Assembly (NCBI GenBank): GCA_938003685.1
Contig: CALKXT010000185.1
Location: 1-41,819 of the forward strand
Source: an uncultured Sulfitobacter sp.
Lineage (GTDB): Bacteria; Pseudomonadota; Alphaproteobacteria; Rhodobacterales; Rhodobacteraceae
DNA length: 41,819 nt
Direction of reading: 5' to 3'
A model generated the notes under the pieces. That model saw only the letters and a list, made by a program, of their open reading frames with translations. It searched no databases and was not told the origin of the DNA. Both the position numbers and the translations under genes were made by a program. Positions 25,317 through 34,386 of this stretch are shown here, in pieces; the stretch's first letter is position 1; each line of letters opens with the position of its first letter.

Positions 25317-26567
25317 TTACAACATCAACCGGCGTACATCGCCGAGCAGATGTTTGAGTGTCGCACAGAACCGCGCGGCCAGTGCGCCGTCGATGGCACG
25401 GTGATCATAGGACAGTGACAGTGGCTGCATGTTGCGCGGCTGGAACGCCTCGCCGTCCCAAACTGGGGCCATTTTCGAACGTGTCAGCCCAAGGATCGCA
25501 ACCTCAGGCGCATTCACGATGGGGGTGAACGACGTGCCACCAATCCCACCAAGCGAAGAAATCGTGAAGGTTGCGCCCTGCATATCGGGGCCTTTTAGTT
25601 TACCGTCACGCGCCTGTGCTGACAGGTCGCCAAGTTCCTTGCTGATCTGCACCAGTCCTTTGCGGTCCGCGTCTTTGATCACCGGAACCATCAACCCGTT
25701 TGGCGTGTCTGCGGCAAAACCGATGTTGTAAAAGTCCTTTTTGATCAGCTTGTCACCGTCAGGATGCACTGACGAATTCACTTCCCAATGGGTCTTGAGC
25801 GCTGACACCGATGCCTTGATCACAAAAGACAGCAAGGTCACGCGGTAGCCCTCAAGCTTGGCCGCCGTGTCCAACTCCTTGCGATACTTATCAAGATCCG
25901 TAATGTCCGCTTCTTCGTTATGCGTCACATGCGGGATGTTCAGCCACGAGCGGTGCAGCGCGGGGCCGGACAGCTTTTTGATGCGGGCCATTTCGACGTT
26001 TTCGACAGGGCCAAATTTTGAGAAGTCCACAACCGGGATCGGCGGGATACCCATACCACCAGATGCAGCAGCGCCGCCGCCAACCGGACCAGATGACGCT
26101 TTGAGGAACTTGGTTACGTCCTCGCGCAGGATACGGCCCTTGCGGCCCGTACCGTTCACTTTGCTGATGTCGATATCCAACGTCCGGGCAAAAGCGCGGA
26201 TAGATGGTGATGCATGCGCCTTGCCAAATCCGGCGTCTGTGACCGGTGCAGACGCCGCTGGTGCTGGTGCTGTAACCGGGGCTGGTGCAGCTGCGGCAGG
26301 GGCCGCAGCGGGTGCCGGGGCGTCTGCGGCTTCAGCGCCCTCAAGGATCAAAATTAGTGACCCCTTTGAAACGCTATCACCTTCCGCAACTTTGATGTCT
26401 TTAACCACACCCGCTGCAGGGCTGGGCACCTCCATCGTCGCTTTGTCGCTTTCTAGTTCAACCAGCGGATCCTCGGCGGCAACAGTGTCGCCAACGCTTA
26501 CCAAAATGCCAACAACAGGCACGTTATCAAAATCGCCGATGTCTGGAACTGTGACTTCAATTGTCAT
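25317..26567 (-). CDS. aceF: Pyruvate dehydrogenase E2, dihydrolipoyllysine acetyltransferase
   Basis: A 416-residue core subunit that takes the acetyl group from E1 and passes it to CoA. There is one lipoyl domain at about 1-80 (lysine in [15 protein letters not shown]) and an Ala/Pro linker at 85-110. The E1/E3-binding domain is at about 115-155 ([20 protein letters not shown]). The catalytic domain runs from about 190 to the end, with [20 protein letters not shown] and the active-site [13 protein letters not shown]. One lipoyl domain instead of the three in E. coli is normal for this group. It lies 24 bases after aceE and 13 bases before lpdA, so the three genes are one operon. Confidence 0.95.
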   Translation of the reverse strand: MTIEVTVPDIGDFDNVPVVGILVSVGDTVAAEDPLVELESDKATMEVPSPAAGVVKDIKVAEGDSVSKGSLILILEGAEAADAPAPAAAPAAAAPAPVTAPAPAASAPVTDAGFGKAHASPSIRAFARTLDIDISKVNGTGRKGRILREDVTKFLKASSGPVGGGAAASGGMGIPPIPVVDFSKFGPVENVEMARIKKLSGPALHRSWLNIPHVTHNEEADITDLDKYRKELDTAAKLEGYRVTLLSFVIKASVSALKTHWEVNSSVHPDGDKLIKKDFYNIGFAADTPNGLMVPVIKDADRKGLVQISKELGDLSAQARDGKLKGPDMQGATFTISSLGGIGGTSFTPIVNAPEVAILGLTRSKMAPVWDGEAFQPRNMQPLSLSYDHRAIDGALAARFCATLKHLLGDVRRLML

Positions 26568-26591
26568 GTATATTCTCCTATCCCGGCTTGC

Positions 26592-29249
26592 TTACACAAG
26601 CCGTGGGTTCGGCTTATCGCCGTCAATGTCATATTTGGTGAGTGCGGATTGCATGTCAGCTTTGGTGATCGCACCCGCTTCAAACAGTTGCGCCATAGCT
26701 GCCGCAGCGATGTGATTTGCATCCACTTCAAAGAAGCGGCGCAGGTTCACACGGCTATCAGAACGTCCAAAACCATCGGTGCCAAGAACCGTGTAGTCAT
26801 TCGGTACAAAGGCGCGAATTTGCTCTGCATAGTTCTTCATGTAATCCGTCGCGGCGATGATCGGGCCTTTGGCTCGGCTCAACGTCGTGGTCACATAGGG
26901 CACTTGCTTGTCAGCCAGCGGGTTCAGACGGTTGTGACGCGCAGCATCCTGACCATCGCGGGCCAGCTCGTTAAAGCTGGTGGCCGACCAGATGTCAGAG
27001 GTGACGCCAAAGTCTTCTTTCAGCATCTTGGCCGCCTCAATCGCTTGCACTAGAATCGTACCAGAGCCCATCAGATTGACGTGTTTCTTGCCCGGCTTTT
27101 TGGTTTCCTGCAAACGGTACAGACCCTTGATGATGCCGTCCTCAGCACCCATCGGCATGTCGGGATGCGTGTAATTTTCGTTCATCAAGGTCAGGTAGAA
27201 CGTAATGTCTTCTTGATCGACAAACATCCGTTGCAAACCATTATGCATGATCACGGCCAGTTCATAGCTGAACGTCGGATCATAGGTGATGCAGTTAGGG
27301 ATTGTGCCCGCAAGGATATGGCTGTGGCCATCTTCGTGCTGCAAGCCTTCACCGTTCAGGGTTGTCCGGCCTGCTGTTGCGCCGAGCAAGAAACCACGTG
27401 CACGGCTATCGCCTGCGGCCCACGCCAAATCACCCACCCGCTGATGTCCGAACATCGAATAGTAGATATAGAACGGGATCATCGGCACGCCGTGGTTAGA
27501 GTAAGACGTTGCCGCCGCGATCCAATCGGCCATTGCACCGGCTTCGTTGATGCCTTCTTGTAGGACCTGACCGTCGATGGTTTCCTTGTAGTACATCATC
27601 TGGTCAGCATCTTCAGGCGTATAGTTCTGGCCCAGCGGGTTATAAATCCCTGCCGAACGGAACAACCCTTCCATCCCGAATGTACGGCTTTCATCCGGGA
27701 CAATCGGCACCACAAATTTGCCAATCGTCTTGTCCCGCAACAGGGTCGTAAGAATACGCACATAGGCCATCGTGGTCGATATTTCGCGATCCCCGGTGCC
27801 TTTTAGCTGCGCCTCAAACTTGGTCAGTGGTGGGATTTCCAACTTTGGTGCATCACGCCATGTCCGTTTTGGGAACTCTCCACCCAACGCCGTGCGACGA
27901 TCCGCGAGATATGCTTTCTGCGCATTGTTCAATGACACCAATGGCGCGTCCAACAGGTCTTCGTCTGAGACTGGAATTTTAAAGCGATCACGGAATTCAC
28001 GCAACTGGTTGTCCGCAAATTTCTTGGCAGAGTGGGTAATGTTTTGCCCCTCACCCGCTGTGCCCATGCCATACCCTTTGACTGTTTTGATCAACAGACA
28101 GGTGGGTTGGCCTTTGGTATCCGTCGCCTTCTTAAACGCGGTGTACACTTTCTTGGGATCGTGCCCACCACGCCGTAGCGCCCAGATTTGATCATCTGAC
28201 CAATCAGCAACCAAGGCGGCAGTTTCAGGGTATTTGCCAAAGAAATGCTTGCGGATGTAAGCCCCATCCTTGGATTTGAACGTCTGATAGTCCCCATCAA
28301 CGGTTTCATCCATCAACTGCTTAAGACGTCCCGTGTGATCATTTTCCAGCAGGTCATCCCAACCTTTGCCCCACAGCAGCTTGATCACATTCCAACCCGC
28401 ACCGCGGAAATCGCCCTCAAGTTCCTGCACGATCTTGCCGTTGCCGCGTACCGGCCCGTCCAGACGTTGCAGGTTGCAGTTCACGACAAAGATCAGATTA
28501 TCCAGACCTTCGCGCGCAGCCAAATCAATGGCACCACGTGATTCCGGTTCATCCATTTCACCATCCCCCAGGAAGGCCCAGACCTTGCGGTCCCCCATGT
28601 CGATGTGACCCCGGTTGTGCATGTATTTCATGAACCGCGCCTGATAGATCGCCATCAGTGGGCCAAGGCCCATGGACACGGTTGGAAACTGCCAATAATC
28701 GGGCATCAACCATGGATGCGGATAGGACGACAGACCGCCACCATTCACCTCAGAACGAAAGTTCTCCATTTGCTCAGGCGTGATGCGTCCCTCCATAAAG
28801 GACCGCGCGTAAATGCCGGGAATGACGTGACCTTGGAAAAACACCAGATCACCCCCGTGGATCGCAGATTTCGAGCGCCAAAAGTGGTTGAGGCCAATAT
28901 CATACATGACCGCAGACGACGCAAAGGAGGCAATATGCCCACCATATTCGCTGCTTTCTTTATTGCGCCGGACCACTGTCGCCATGGCGTTCCAGCGGTT
29001 GATCGTGCGGATACGCCACTCCATCTCCAAATCACCGGGGATATCAATCTCGTCGTCAGCAGGAATTGTGTTTTGATAGGGGGTTGTCGCGGAGAACGGC
29101 AGTGTCGCTCCCGCCGCCCGCGCCTGTTGAACGGCCTTGTCCAATAAATAATGCGCCCTGTTGGCGCCGTCTTTTTCAATCACATCTGCAATGGCTTCTT
29201 GCCATTCCTGAGACTCAATCGGGTCAATGTCCGGTGTCTGGTCTTTCAC
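26592..29249 (-). CDS. aceE: Pyruvate dehydrogenase E1, homodimeric type
   Basis: An 885-residue thiamine-diphosphate enzyme that decarboxylates pyruvate and acetylates the lipoyl group of E2. The TPP/Mg motif is GDGEMDEPESRGA with NCNLQRLDGPVRGNGKIVQE behind it. GHDPKKVYTAFKKA and the C-terminal YTVLGTDGFGRSDSR are characteristic of the AceE type. I start at GTG 29249 because AAAGGATC lies 8 bases upstream and the N-terminus (VKDQTPDIDPIESQEWQEA) then matches the family; the open frame continues to a TTG at 29297 without family similarity. First gene of aceE-aceF-lpdA. The plus-strand malic enzyme gene, which would supply pyruvate, is about 3.6 kb from the 3' end of this gene. Confidence 0.95.
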   Translation of the reverse strand: MKDQTPDIDPIESQEWQEAIADVIEKDGANRAHYLLDKAVQQARAAGATLPFSATTPYQNTIPADDEIDIPGDLEMEWRIRTINRWNAMATVVRRNKESSEYGGHIASFASSAVMYDIGLNHFWRSKSAIHGGDLVFFQGHVIPGIYARSFMEGRITPEQMENFRSEVNGGGLSSYPHPWLMPDYWQFPTVSMGLGPLMAIYQARFMKYMHNRGHIDMGDRKVWAFLGDGEMDEPESRGAIDLAAREGLDNLIFVVNCNLQRLDGPVRGNGKIVQELEGDFRGAGWNVIKLLWGKGWDDLLENDHTGRLKQLMDETVDGDYQTFKSKDGAYIRKHFFGKYPETAALVADWSDDQIWALRRGGHDPKKVYTAFKKATDTKGQPTCLLIKTVKGYGMGTAGEGQNITHSAKKFADNQLREFRDRFKIPVSDEDLLDAPLVSLNNAQKAYLADRRTALGGEFPKRTWRDAPKLEIPPLTKFEAQLKGTGDREISTTMAYVRILTTLLRDKTIGKFVVPIVPDESRTFGMEGLFRSAGIYNPLGQNYTPEDADQMMYYKETIDGQVLQEGINEAGAMADWIAAATSYSNHGVPMIPFYIYYSMFGHQRVGDLAWAAGDSRARGFLLGATAGRTTLNGEGLQHEDGHSHILAGTIPNCITYDPTFSYELAVIMHNGLQRMFVDQEDITFYLTLMNENYTHPDMPMGAEDGIIKGLYRLQETKKPGKKHVNLMGSGTILVQAIEAAKMLKEDFGVTSDIWSATSFNELARDGQDAARHNRLNPLADKQVPYVTTTLSRAKGPIIAATDYMKNYAEQIRAFVPNDYTVLGTDGFGRSDSRVNLRRFFEVDANHIAAAAMAQLFEAGAITKADMQSALTKYDIDGDKPNPRLV

Positions 29250-29391
29250 GTAGGAGATCCTTTCATGCGGCACACCCGCCGGTAGGTCTGACAACAAAAC
29301 AAACTGGCCCCATTAACGCAAGGTAACTTACAAAGAATTCAGATTATTTGCGCAAACGACCCGCTCAATGTTGGGCGGTTTTTAAAATGAT

Positions 29392-29421
29392 CGCCCCGCC
29401 ATATATCTCAATGGCGGGGCG
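29392..29421 (-). terminator. Terminator of the urate/xanthine permease operon
   Basis: CGCCCCGCCAT (29392-29402) pairs perfectly with ATGGCGGGGCG (29411-29421) around an 8-base loop. Read on the minus strand it lies 21 bases after the permease stop and is followed by ATCATTTT. Confidence 0.75.
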
Positions 29422-29442
29422 CGTTATTGAACGTCGCCTTTG

Positions 29443-30888
29443 TTATTTATTCGACGCGTTGTCTTTGTGACCTTTCACAGCGCCGGCCAATTCGGCTTCG
29501 GCTTCTTCGCCCAATGCTGCTGGCAGCACGAGGTTCAGCACGATGGCAATGAAGGCTGTTGGCAAAAGGCCAGAGGTCATCAAGATACCAAGTGTGTTGA
29601 TCTTTTTCGATCCATCTTCCAGCACGTTGAAGAACGCGTTAAACGCATCTGGAACTTGCTGAAGGCCAAGGCCCACAGACAGCGCAACAGCAAAGATTAC
29701 CATGTTACGGCTGTTCCATTTGACGTCTGACAACATCGAAATACCCGCAGAAGCAACCATGCCGAACATCACAATCACGCCGCCACCCAAAACTTGGATT
29801 GGGATAGTATTGATGATCGCGCCGACCTTTGGGACCAAACCACACGCGATCAGGAAAAGCGCGCCGATGGTCACGACATGGCGTGACATCACACCCGTCA
29901 TCGCGATCAGACCGACGTTCTGGCTGAAGGATGTGTTTGGCAAAGAACCGAACACACCGGCCAGCGCCGAACCCAGACCGTCCGCGTATGTGGCACCTGT
30001 GACCTCTTCATCGGTTGCTTCGCGACCAGCACCACCTTTGGTAATACCAGACACATCGCCGACGGTTTCGATTGCGGAAATGAAGGCCATCAAACACATG
30101 CCGATGATGATCGCCCAGTTCAGATCAAACCCGAACTTGAAAGGCTGAGGCAAAGCAAACCATGCCGCATCTGCCATCCCACCGAGGTTCACGTCACCCA
30201 TCATGAAGGCCACAATGTAGCCCACGATCAAACCCACCAGAACCGCCGAAACAGACAACATGCCACGTGCAAAGAATTTGAGGCCCAAGGTCACAAACAG
30301 CACAACACCAGCTTGGAACCAGTTGGACAATCCGCCCCATGTGTCCTTGCTGCGGTTAAAGTCACCTGCACCACCAGCGGCATATTCAATACCAACTTTG
30401 ATCAGCGCGAGACCGATCATCAGGACGATCAAACCGGTGACTAGCGGTGGCAAAGCAAAACGAATGCGACCCACGAACAGGCCGAGGCACGCATGGAACA
30501 GCCCACCGATGACAACACCTGTCATCAAACCGGCAAGGCCAGCTGTACCCGCACCAATCATCGCAGGGATCATAACAGGCAGAAACGCAAAGCTGGTGCC
30601 TTGAACGATTGGCAAACGTGCGCCGACTTTGCCGATACCGATGGTTTGGATCAGTGTCGCAATACCGGCAAACATCATCGCCATCTGGATCAGGTACACT
30701 TTGGTTCCCGGATCAGCATTTGGACCAAAGGCAATGCCTGCAACGCTGGAAATGATGATCGCTGGTGTTACGTTTGACACGAACATCGCCAACACGTGCT
30801 GGATGCCCAGCGGTACCGCCTTGGCTAAAGGTGGTGTATAGTTTGGATCGCGGAGCTGTTCCGGCGTTCCGATTGAAGCATCTGACAT
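29443..30888 (-). CDS. NCS2-family nucleobase:cation symporter (urate/xanthine permease)
   Basis: A 481-residue inner-membrane transporter with 12-14 hydrophobic helices, of the nucleobase-ascorbate (NCS2/NAT) family. It starts with the PLGIQHVLAMFVSNVTPAII segment. A middle helix reads FGFDLNWAIIIGMCLMAFIS followed by AIETVGDVSGIT, the substrate-binding region with the conserved acidic residue. GLGSALAGVFGSLPNTSFSQNVGLI and ALFLIACGLVPKVGAII are the NAT signature region (quoted in parts: GSALAGVFGSLPNTSFSQNV). It is the last gene of the minus-strand set allantoinase fusion, allA, permease, so it probably imports urate or xanthine for degradation. Family firm; substrate inferred from neighbours. 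Confidence 0.9.
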   Translation of the reverse strand: MSDASIGTPEQLRDPNYTPPLAKAVPLGIQHVLAMFVSNVTPAIIISSVAGIAFGPNADPGTKVYLIQMAMMFAGIATLIQTIGIGKVGARLPIVQGTSFAFLPVMIPAMIGAGTAGLAGLMTGVVIGGLFHACLGLFVGRIRFALPPLVTGLIVLMIGLALIKVGIEYAAGGAGDFNRSKDTWGGLSNWFQAGVVLFVTLGLKFFARGMLSVSAVLVGLIVGYIVAFMMGDVNLGGMADAAWFALPQPFKFGFDLNWAIIIGMCLMAFISAIETVGDVSGITKGGAGREATDEEVTGATYADGLGSALAGVFGSLPNTSFSQNVGLIAMTGVMSRHVVTIGALFLIACGLVPKVGAIINTIPIQVLGGGVIVMFGMVASAGISMLSDVKWNSRNMVIFAVALSVGLGLQQVPDAFNAFFNVLEDGSKKINTLGILMTSGLLPTAFIAIVLNLVLPAALGEEAEAELAGAVKGHKDNASNK

Positions 30889-30942
30889 GGTGATTGTCCC
30901 TCCTAATTGATGCGTATTTCTGGCTTCTTTTGGCCAGTCTGG

Positions 30943-31428
30943 TTAATTTTCGATGACGTAGGGTTGTTCGAACCAATGCTCTTCTAGGTTCGCGCCGTCG
31001 CCAATACGGTCGACAACGGCAAAAAGTCCCGGATCTGATAAAGGCGTCAGCACACCGTGCCATGTGTTCTTGTGAAAATTGATCGCTTGCCCGCTTTCCG
31101 TGACAAAGGCGCGTGGATTAACCGGCGTGCCATCATCATCTGTCGCAACAACAACCAAGAATGGATCAGCAGACATCGGAATGAAAGCTTGGCTGCCCGC
31201 AGGGTGGCGTTCGACCAAATCCAATGTCAGGGGCAGCACTCGTTTTTCACTTTTGAAGATACTAACGCCCGCCTGACCATCTGAAAAATCCAAGTTGGCA
31301 CGATCATGAAAACGACCACATTTACCTTGGTTGATTACTTTGTCAGCGCTGCCAGATGTGTCCATCACGTCGCCGAAGGGCGCGAATTTTTCTGCTGTCA
31401 GGGGTTCAATTTTGATCGAGCGACTCAT
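30943..31428 (-). CDS. allA: Ureidoglycolate lyase
   Basis: A 161-residue enzyme that splits (S)-ureidoglycolate into glyoxylate and urea, the last step of the purine-ring pathway. The length and the motifs fit AllA: KIEPLTAEKFAPFGDV at the N-terminus, FKSEKRVLPLTLDLVERHP, SQAFIPMSADPFLVVVA, and GQAINFHKNTWHGVLTPL with the conserved His and Trp-His pair. The ATG overlaps the stop of the allantoinase/decarboxylase gene by four bases (31425-31428), so the two are translationally coupled. A 54-base gap separates it from the permease. The product glyoxylate links directly to malate synthase and to the Bhc genes in this window. Confidence 0.94.
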   Translation of the reverse strand: MSRSIKIEPLTAEKFAPFGDVMDTSGSADKVINQGKCGRFHDRANLDFSDGQAGVSIFKSEKRVLPLTLDLVERHPAGSQAFIPMSADPFLVVVATDDDGTPVNPRAFVTESGQAINFHKNTWHGVLTPLSDPGLFAVVDRIGDGANLEEHWFEQPYVIEN

Positions 31429-32837
31429 GTGGAAAACTTCTCCAACAGGCGCAGTTCAGCAATCCGTTCAACCTGCTTACAGGCCTCGGCAAATTCAGTA
31501 TCGCGATCCTGATCGATACGGCGTTGGAATGCTTCAATGATGGATGCCTTGGTGTTGTCCCGCACTGCGATGATAAAAGGAAAACCAAATTTTGACGTAT
31601 AAGCTGTGTTCAGTTCAGTCAGTGTTGCACGTTCGTGATCGGTTAGTTCGTTCAATCCAACCGATGCTTGTTCTGCGGTCGACTCAGCGGTCAGTTGTTT
31701 GGCCTCGGCCAGTTTTCCCGCCAAATCCGGGTGCGCGGTCAGGACGCCAAGACGCTTCGCCTCATTGGCACTGCGAAACACACGGGCTAGAGCGCTGTGC
31801 ACACCTATCGCGGTATCATGGGTGTGCCCCAACTCAAGCGCATGCGCGCCTTCGGCTATCCATGCACTGTGTTCAAAGATACCACCGAATTCAGCAACAA
31901 AGGTGTCGTGATCCATTTCAGACGGGCGGTTTTGTGATTTGTATGGGTGTTCCTTGGCCCAGTGTTCTGCGATCTCTAGGCGGGTGGCAAACCAAACGCC
32001 TTCATGGGATTTGAAATGATCAATCGCCCTTTTTAGCGCAGCAGCGCGGCCCGGGCGGCCGATCAGACGGCAATGCAGACCAATAGACAGCATCTTCGGC
32101 GCACCTGCCGCGCCCTCAGCATAGAGATAGTCAAAGCTGTCTTTGAGGTAGTTCTCAAACTGCTCACCATTCGTATAGCCCGCCTGAATGGCAAAGCGCA
32201 TGTCGTTGCAATCCATCGTGTAGGGCACAATCAACTGCCCCTCACCATCAAATTCCATCCAATAAGGCAGATCATCAGCGTAACTGTCAGCGACATAGGC
32301 CAGTTGCCCAGTTTCTGCCGCCAAACGCACGGTGTTGTTTGAACAACGCCCTGTGTACCAGCCGCGCGGCGGCGTCCCGGTCACTTCGGTGTGCAAGCGG
32401 ATTGCCTCAGCAATCTGCGCACGTTCTTCATCCTCGTGCATGTCTTTGTGTTCGACCCACTTCAACCCGTGACTGGCAATTTCCCAACCCGATGCGATCA
32501 TTGCAGCAACGTGTTCAGGTGCCCGCGCCAATGCGGTGGCGACGCCGTAGACAGTGATTGGCAAGTCGCCCAGCATCCGGTGTACCCGCCAGAAACCAGC
32601 GCGCGATCCATATTCATAGATCGATTCCATGTTCCAATGCCGTTGACCTGGCCACGGGGAAGCGCCTGTGATCTCGGACAAGAATGCCTCTGATGCGGCA
32701 TCCCCATGCAGAATGTTATTCTCGCCACCCTCTTCATAATTCAAGACAATTTGCACAGCAATCTTGGCCCCGTTTGGCCAATTAGCTGCAGGTGGAATGG
32801 GGCCGTAGCCTGTCATATCGCGTGGGTATCTGTTCAC
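31425..32837 (-). CDS. Bifunctional allantoinase (PuuE type) / OHCU decarboxylase (UraD) fusion
   Basis: A 470-residue two-domain protein. Residues about 1-300 are a polysaccharide-deacetylase-like allantoinase of the PuuE type (YPRDMTGYGPIPP, VQIVLNYEEGGENN, WEIASHGLKWVEH, GWYTGRCSNNTVRL). They hydrolyse allantoin to allantoate. Residues about 310-470 are 2-oxo-4-hydroxy-4-carboxy-5-ureidoimidazoline decarboxylase (FVAEFGGIFEHSAWIAEGAH, LTAHPDLAGKL, KFGFPFIIAVRD). They make S-allantoin, so two consecutive steps are in one chain. The start is GTG 32837, with GGAGAG 6-7 bases upstream; the open frame continues to 32960 without family similarity. It is divergent from hiuH, whose product is the UraD substrate. 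Confidence 0.93.
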   Translation of the reverse strand: MNRYPRDMTGYGPIPPAANWPNGAKIAVQIVLNYEEGGENNILHGDAASEAFLSEITGASPWPGQRHWNMESIYEYGSRAGFWRVHRMLGDLPITVYGVATALARAPEHVAAMIASGWEIASHGLKWVEHKDMHEDEERAQIAEAIRLHTEVTGTPPRGWYTGRCSNNTVRLAAETGQLAYVADSYADDLPYWMEFDGEGQLIVPYTMDCNDMRFAIQAGYTNGEQFENYLKDSFDYLYAEGAAGAPKMLSIGLHCRLIGRPGRAAALKRAIDHFKSHEGVWFATRLEIAEHWAKEHPYKSQNRPSEMDHDTFVAEFGGIFEHSAWIAEGAHALELGHTHDTAIGVHSALARVFRSANEAKRLGVLTAHPDLAGKLAEAKQLTAESTAEQASVGLNELTDHERATLTELNTAYTSKFGFPFIIAVRDNTKASIIEAFQRRIDQDRDTEFAEACKQVERIAELRLLEKFST

Positions 32838-32861
32838 GTGTCGCTCTCCTTGGTGACATGC

Positions 32862-32897
32862 TTGTATTTCAAAATAATAGATTTGTTTTTCAAAAAA
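32862..32897. promoter_or_regulatory. Tandem direct repeats, 21-bp period, in the divergent purine promoter
   Basis: TTGTATTTCAAAATA (32862-32876) and TTGTTTTTCAAAAAA (32883-32897) match at 13 of 15 positions and start 21 bp apart, two helical turns. Each has a TTT-C-AAA core. They lie between the allantoinase fusion and hiuH genes and could bind one regulator for both sides, for example the nearby LysR protein. Inference. Confidence 0.4.
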
Positions 32898-33016
32898 GAT
32901 GCGAAAGAGCCTCTTGTCAGCAATACTTTGATGAATTGTGCGTGCGGCGTCTATATGCAACGCAACAGATCGCCAAAGAAAAGGCCAATCAAGAGGCCCA
33001 TAAAAAGGAACGTGCT

Positions 33017-33370
33017 ATGACCGGATATTTGACAACACATGTGCTGGACACCGCGCGCGGCTGCCCCGCTGAGGGCCTCAAAATTGAGCTTTTCAAGATT
33101 GATGGCGAGAACCGCACCCACCTCAAGACATTAGCGACTAATAGTGATGGCCGTACTGACGAACAAATCCTACCCGCCACTGCATTTGAGACGGGTGTTT
33201 ATGAGTTGATTTTTCACGCAGGCGATTATCTAGATGCGATCGGCACACCACCAGAAACACCCCGTTTCCTTGACGTGATCCCTTTGCGCTTTGGCATGTC
33301 AGAGGCATCACATTACCATGTGCCCCTTTTGCTTTCGCCTTTCGGATATTCGACCTATCGCGGCAGTTGA
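33017..33370 (+). CDS. hiuH: 5-hydroxyisourate hydrolase (transthyretin-like)
   Basis: A 117-residue enzyme that hydrolyses 5-hydroxyisourate, the urate oxidase product, to OHCU. The family hallmarks are all present: LTTHVLDTARGCPAEGL near the N-terminus with the catalytic His, a central ATNSDGRTDEQIL, and the exact C-terminal YRGS tetrapeptide. I start at ATG 33017, with AAAAGGAA upstream; the open frame extends back to 32792 but that part covers the divergent promoter. No signal peptide, so it acts in the cytosol. Its 3' end overlaps the convergent LysR gene by 16 bases. Confidence 0.94.
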   Translation: MTGYLTTHVLDTARGCPAEGLKIELFKIDGENRTHLKTLATNSDGRTDEQILPATAFETGVYELIFHAGDYLDAIGTPPETPRFLDVIPLRFGMSEASHYHVPLLLSPFGYSTYRGS

Positions 33371-34287
33371 GCCTGAAGTGAACTATCGCGTACCGCTTCG
33401 GTGATGCGCGAAATCACGTATTCCATAAACAAGCGTGTTTTGGGGTCTTGCCGTCTGCGGTGTGTAAAAAGGCATGCCATCTGTATCGGTACAGGTGGGG
33501 TCTGTGTGGCAACCGGGATTAATCGCCCTGCCTTTACATGTTCAGCCACCTCAAAGATTGGTTTCATCGCGATTCCATTTCCTGACAAAGCCCAATCAGT
33601 CAGCACATCCCCATCATCAGATTCATAGCGCCCCCCAACCCGGAACCTTTTTGGGCCCGCTGCCGTTTGTAATTGCCATTGAAATTCTGTCGCACCGGGA
33701 AAACGCAAATTCAGACACTCATGCTTTTGCTGTATTAATGCATCACCATCTGCTGGGTTACCGTGTGCCGTAACATAAGAGGGGCTGGCACATAAAATCC
33801 GCTCAATATCAGCAATTTTGCGGATACGCAGGTTGCTATCCTCGGGCTGACCCAGAAAAAATGCCAGATCAAGGCCCTCTGTGGTCAAATCAACATTGCG
33901 ATCTGTTAACCTTAGCCTGACCTTCACCTCTGGATATTCGGCCAAAAAACCCGGCACCAAAGGCGCAATCAATCTGCGGCCAACACCCAGAGGTGCCGCC
34001 ACATACAATGAACCCTTGGGATTATCGGTAATGTTCACGACCTGCGCTTCGGCATTATCGACGGCCTCTAAAATCTCGCTCGCGCCGCCATAAAACGCCT
34101 TGCCCTGTTCGGTTGGGGCCAAACTGCGCGTCGTGCGTTGGAACAATCGCACACTTAGATGCTCTTCAAGTTGTGAAATCCGCGACGAGGTCACAGCAGG
34201 AGAGATACGCATATCACGCCCTGCGGCAGACATACTGCCCAACTCGTAGACACGGACAAAGGTGCGGATATTATCGAGATATGACAT
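33355..34287 (-). CDS. LysR-family transcriptional regulator beside puuD
   Basis: A 310-residue LysR-type regulator. The DNA-binding helix-turn-helix is at about 1-60 (YLDNIRTFVRVYELGSMSAA, then SPAVTSSRISQLEEHL and RLFQRTTRSLAPTEQG). The effector domain begins at about 90 (KGSLYVAAPLGVGRRLIAPL). It is divergent from the urate oxidase gene puuD and converges on hiuH, so it sits in the centre of the purine genes and most likely controls them; the inducer could be urate or a later intermediate. Family firm, target inferred. Confidence 0.88.
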   Translation of the reverse strand: MSYLDNIRTFVRVYELGSMSAAGRDMRISPAVTSSRISQLEEHLSVRLFQRTTRSLAPTEQGKAFYGGASEILEAVDNAEAQVVNITDNPKGSLYVAAPLGVGRRLIAPLVPGFLAEYPEVKVRLRLTDRNVDLTTEGLDLAFFLGQPEDSNLRIRKIADIERILCASPSYVTAHGNPADGDALIQQKHECLNLRFPGATEFQWQLQTAAGPKRFRVGGRYESDDGDVLTDWALSGNGIAMKPIFEVAEHVKAGRLIPVATQTPPVPIQMACLFTHRRRQDPKTRLFMEYVISRITEAVRDSSLQAQLPR

Positions 34288-34386
34288 TATTTTGCTTTTT
34301 TTGATGCTGCTTGGTCATTTGTGACAATACCAGAGTAATCGCTGCGCGCATAGTGTAGGTCTAAATTCGAATCTTTGGGGGTGTCC

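Noticed and set aside
25858-26715. Plus-strand Ala-rich frame of 285 codons
   Set aside because: Antisense to aceF; the length reflects the Ala/Pro linker composition of the E2 gene, not a gene.
32838-32960. N-terminal extension of the allantoinase fusion
   Set aside because: It covers the divergent promoter and direct repeats, and is not family-like; GTG 32837 has a GGAGAG site.
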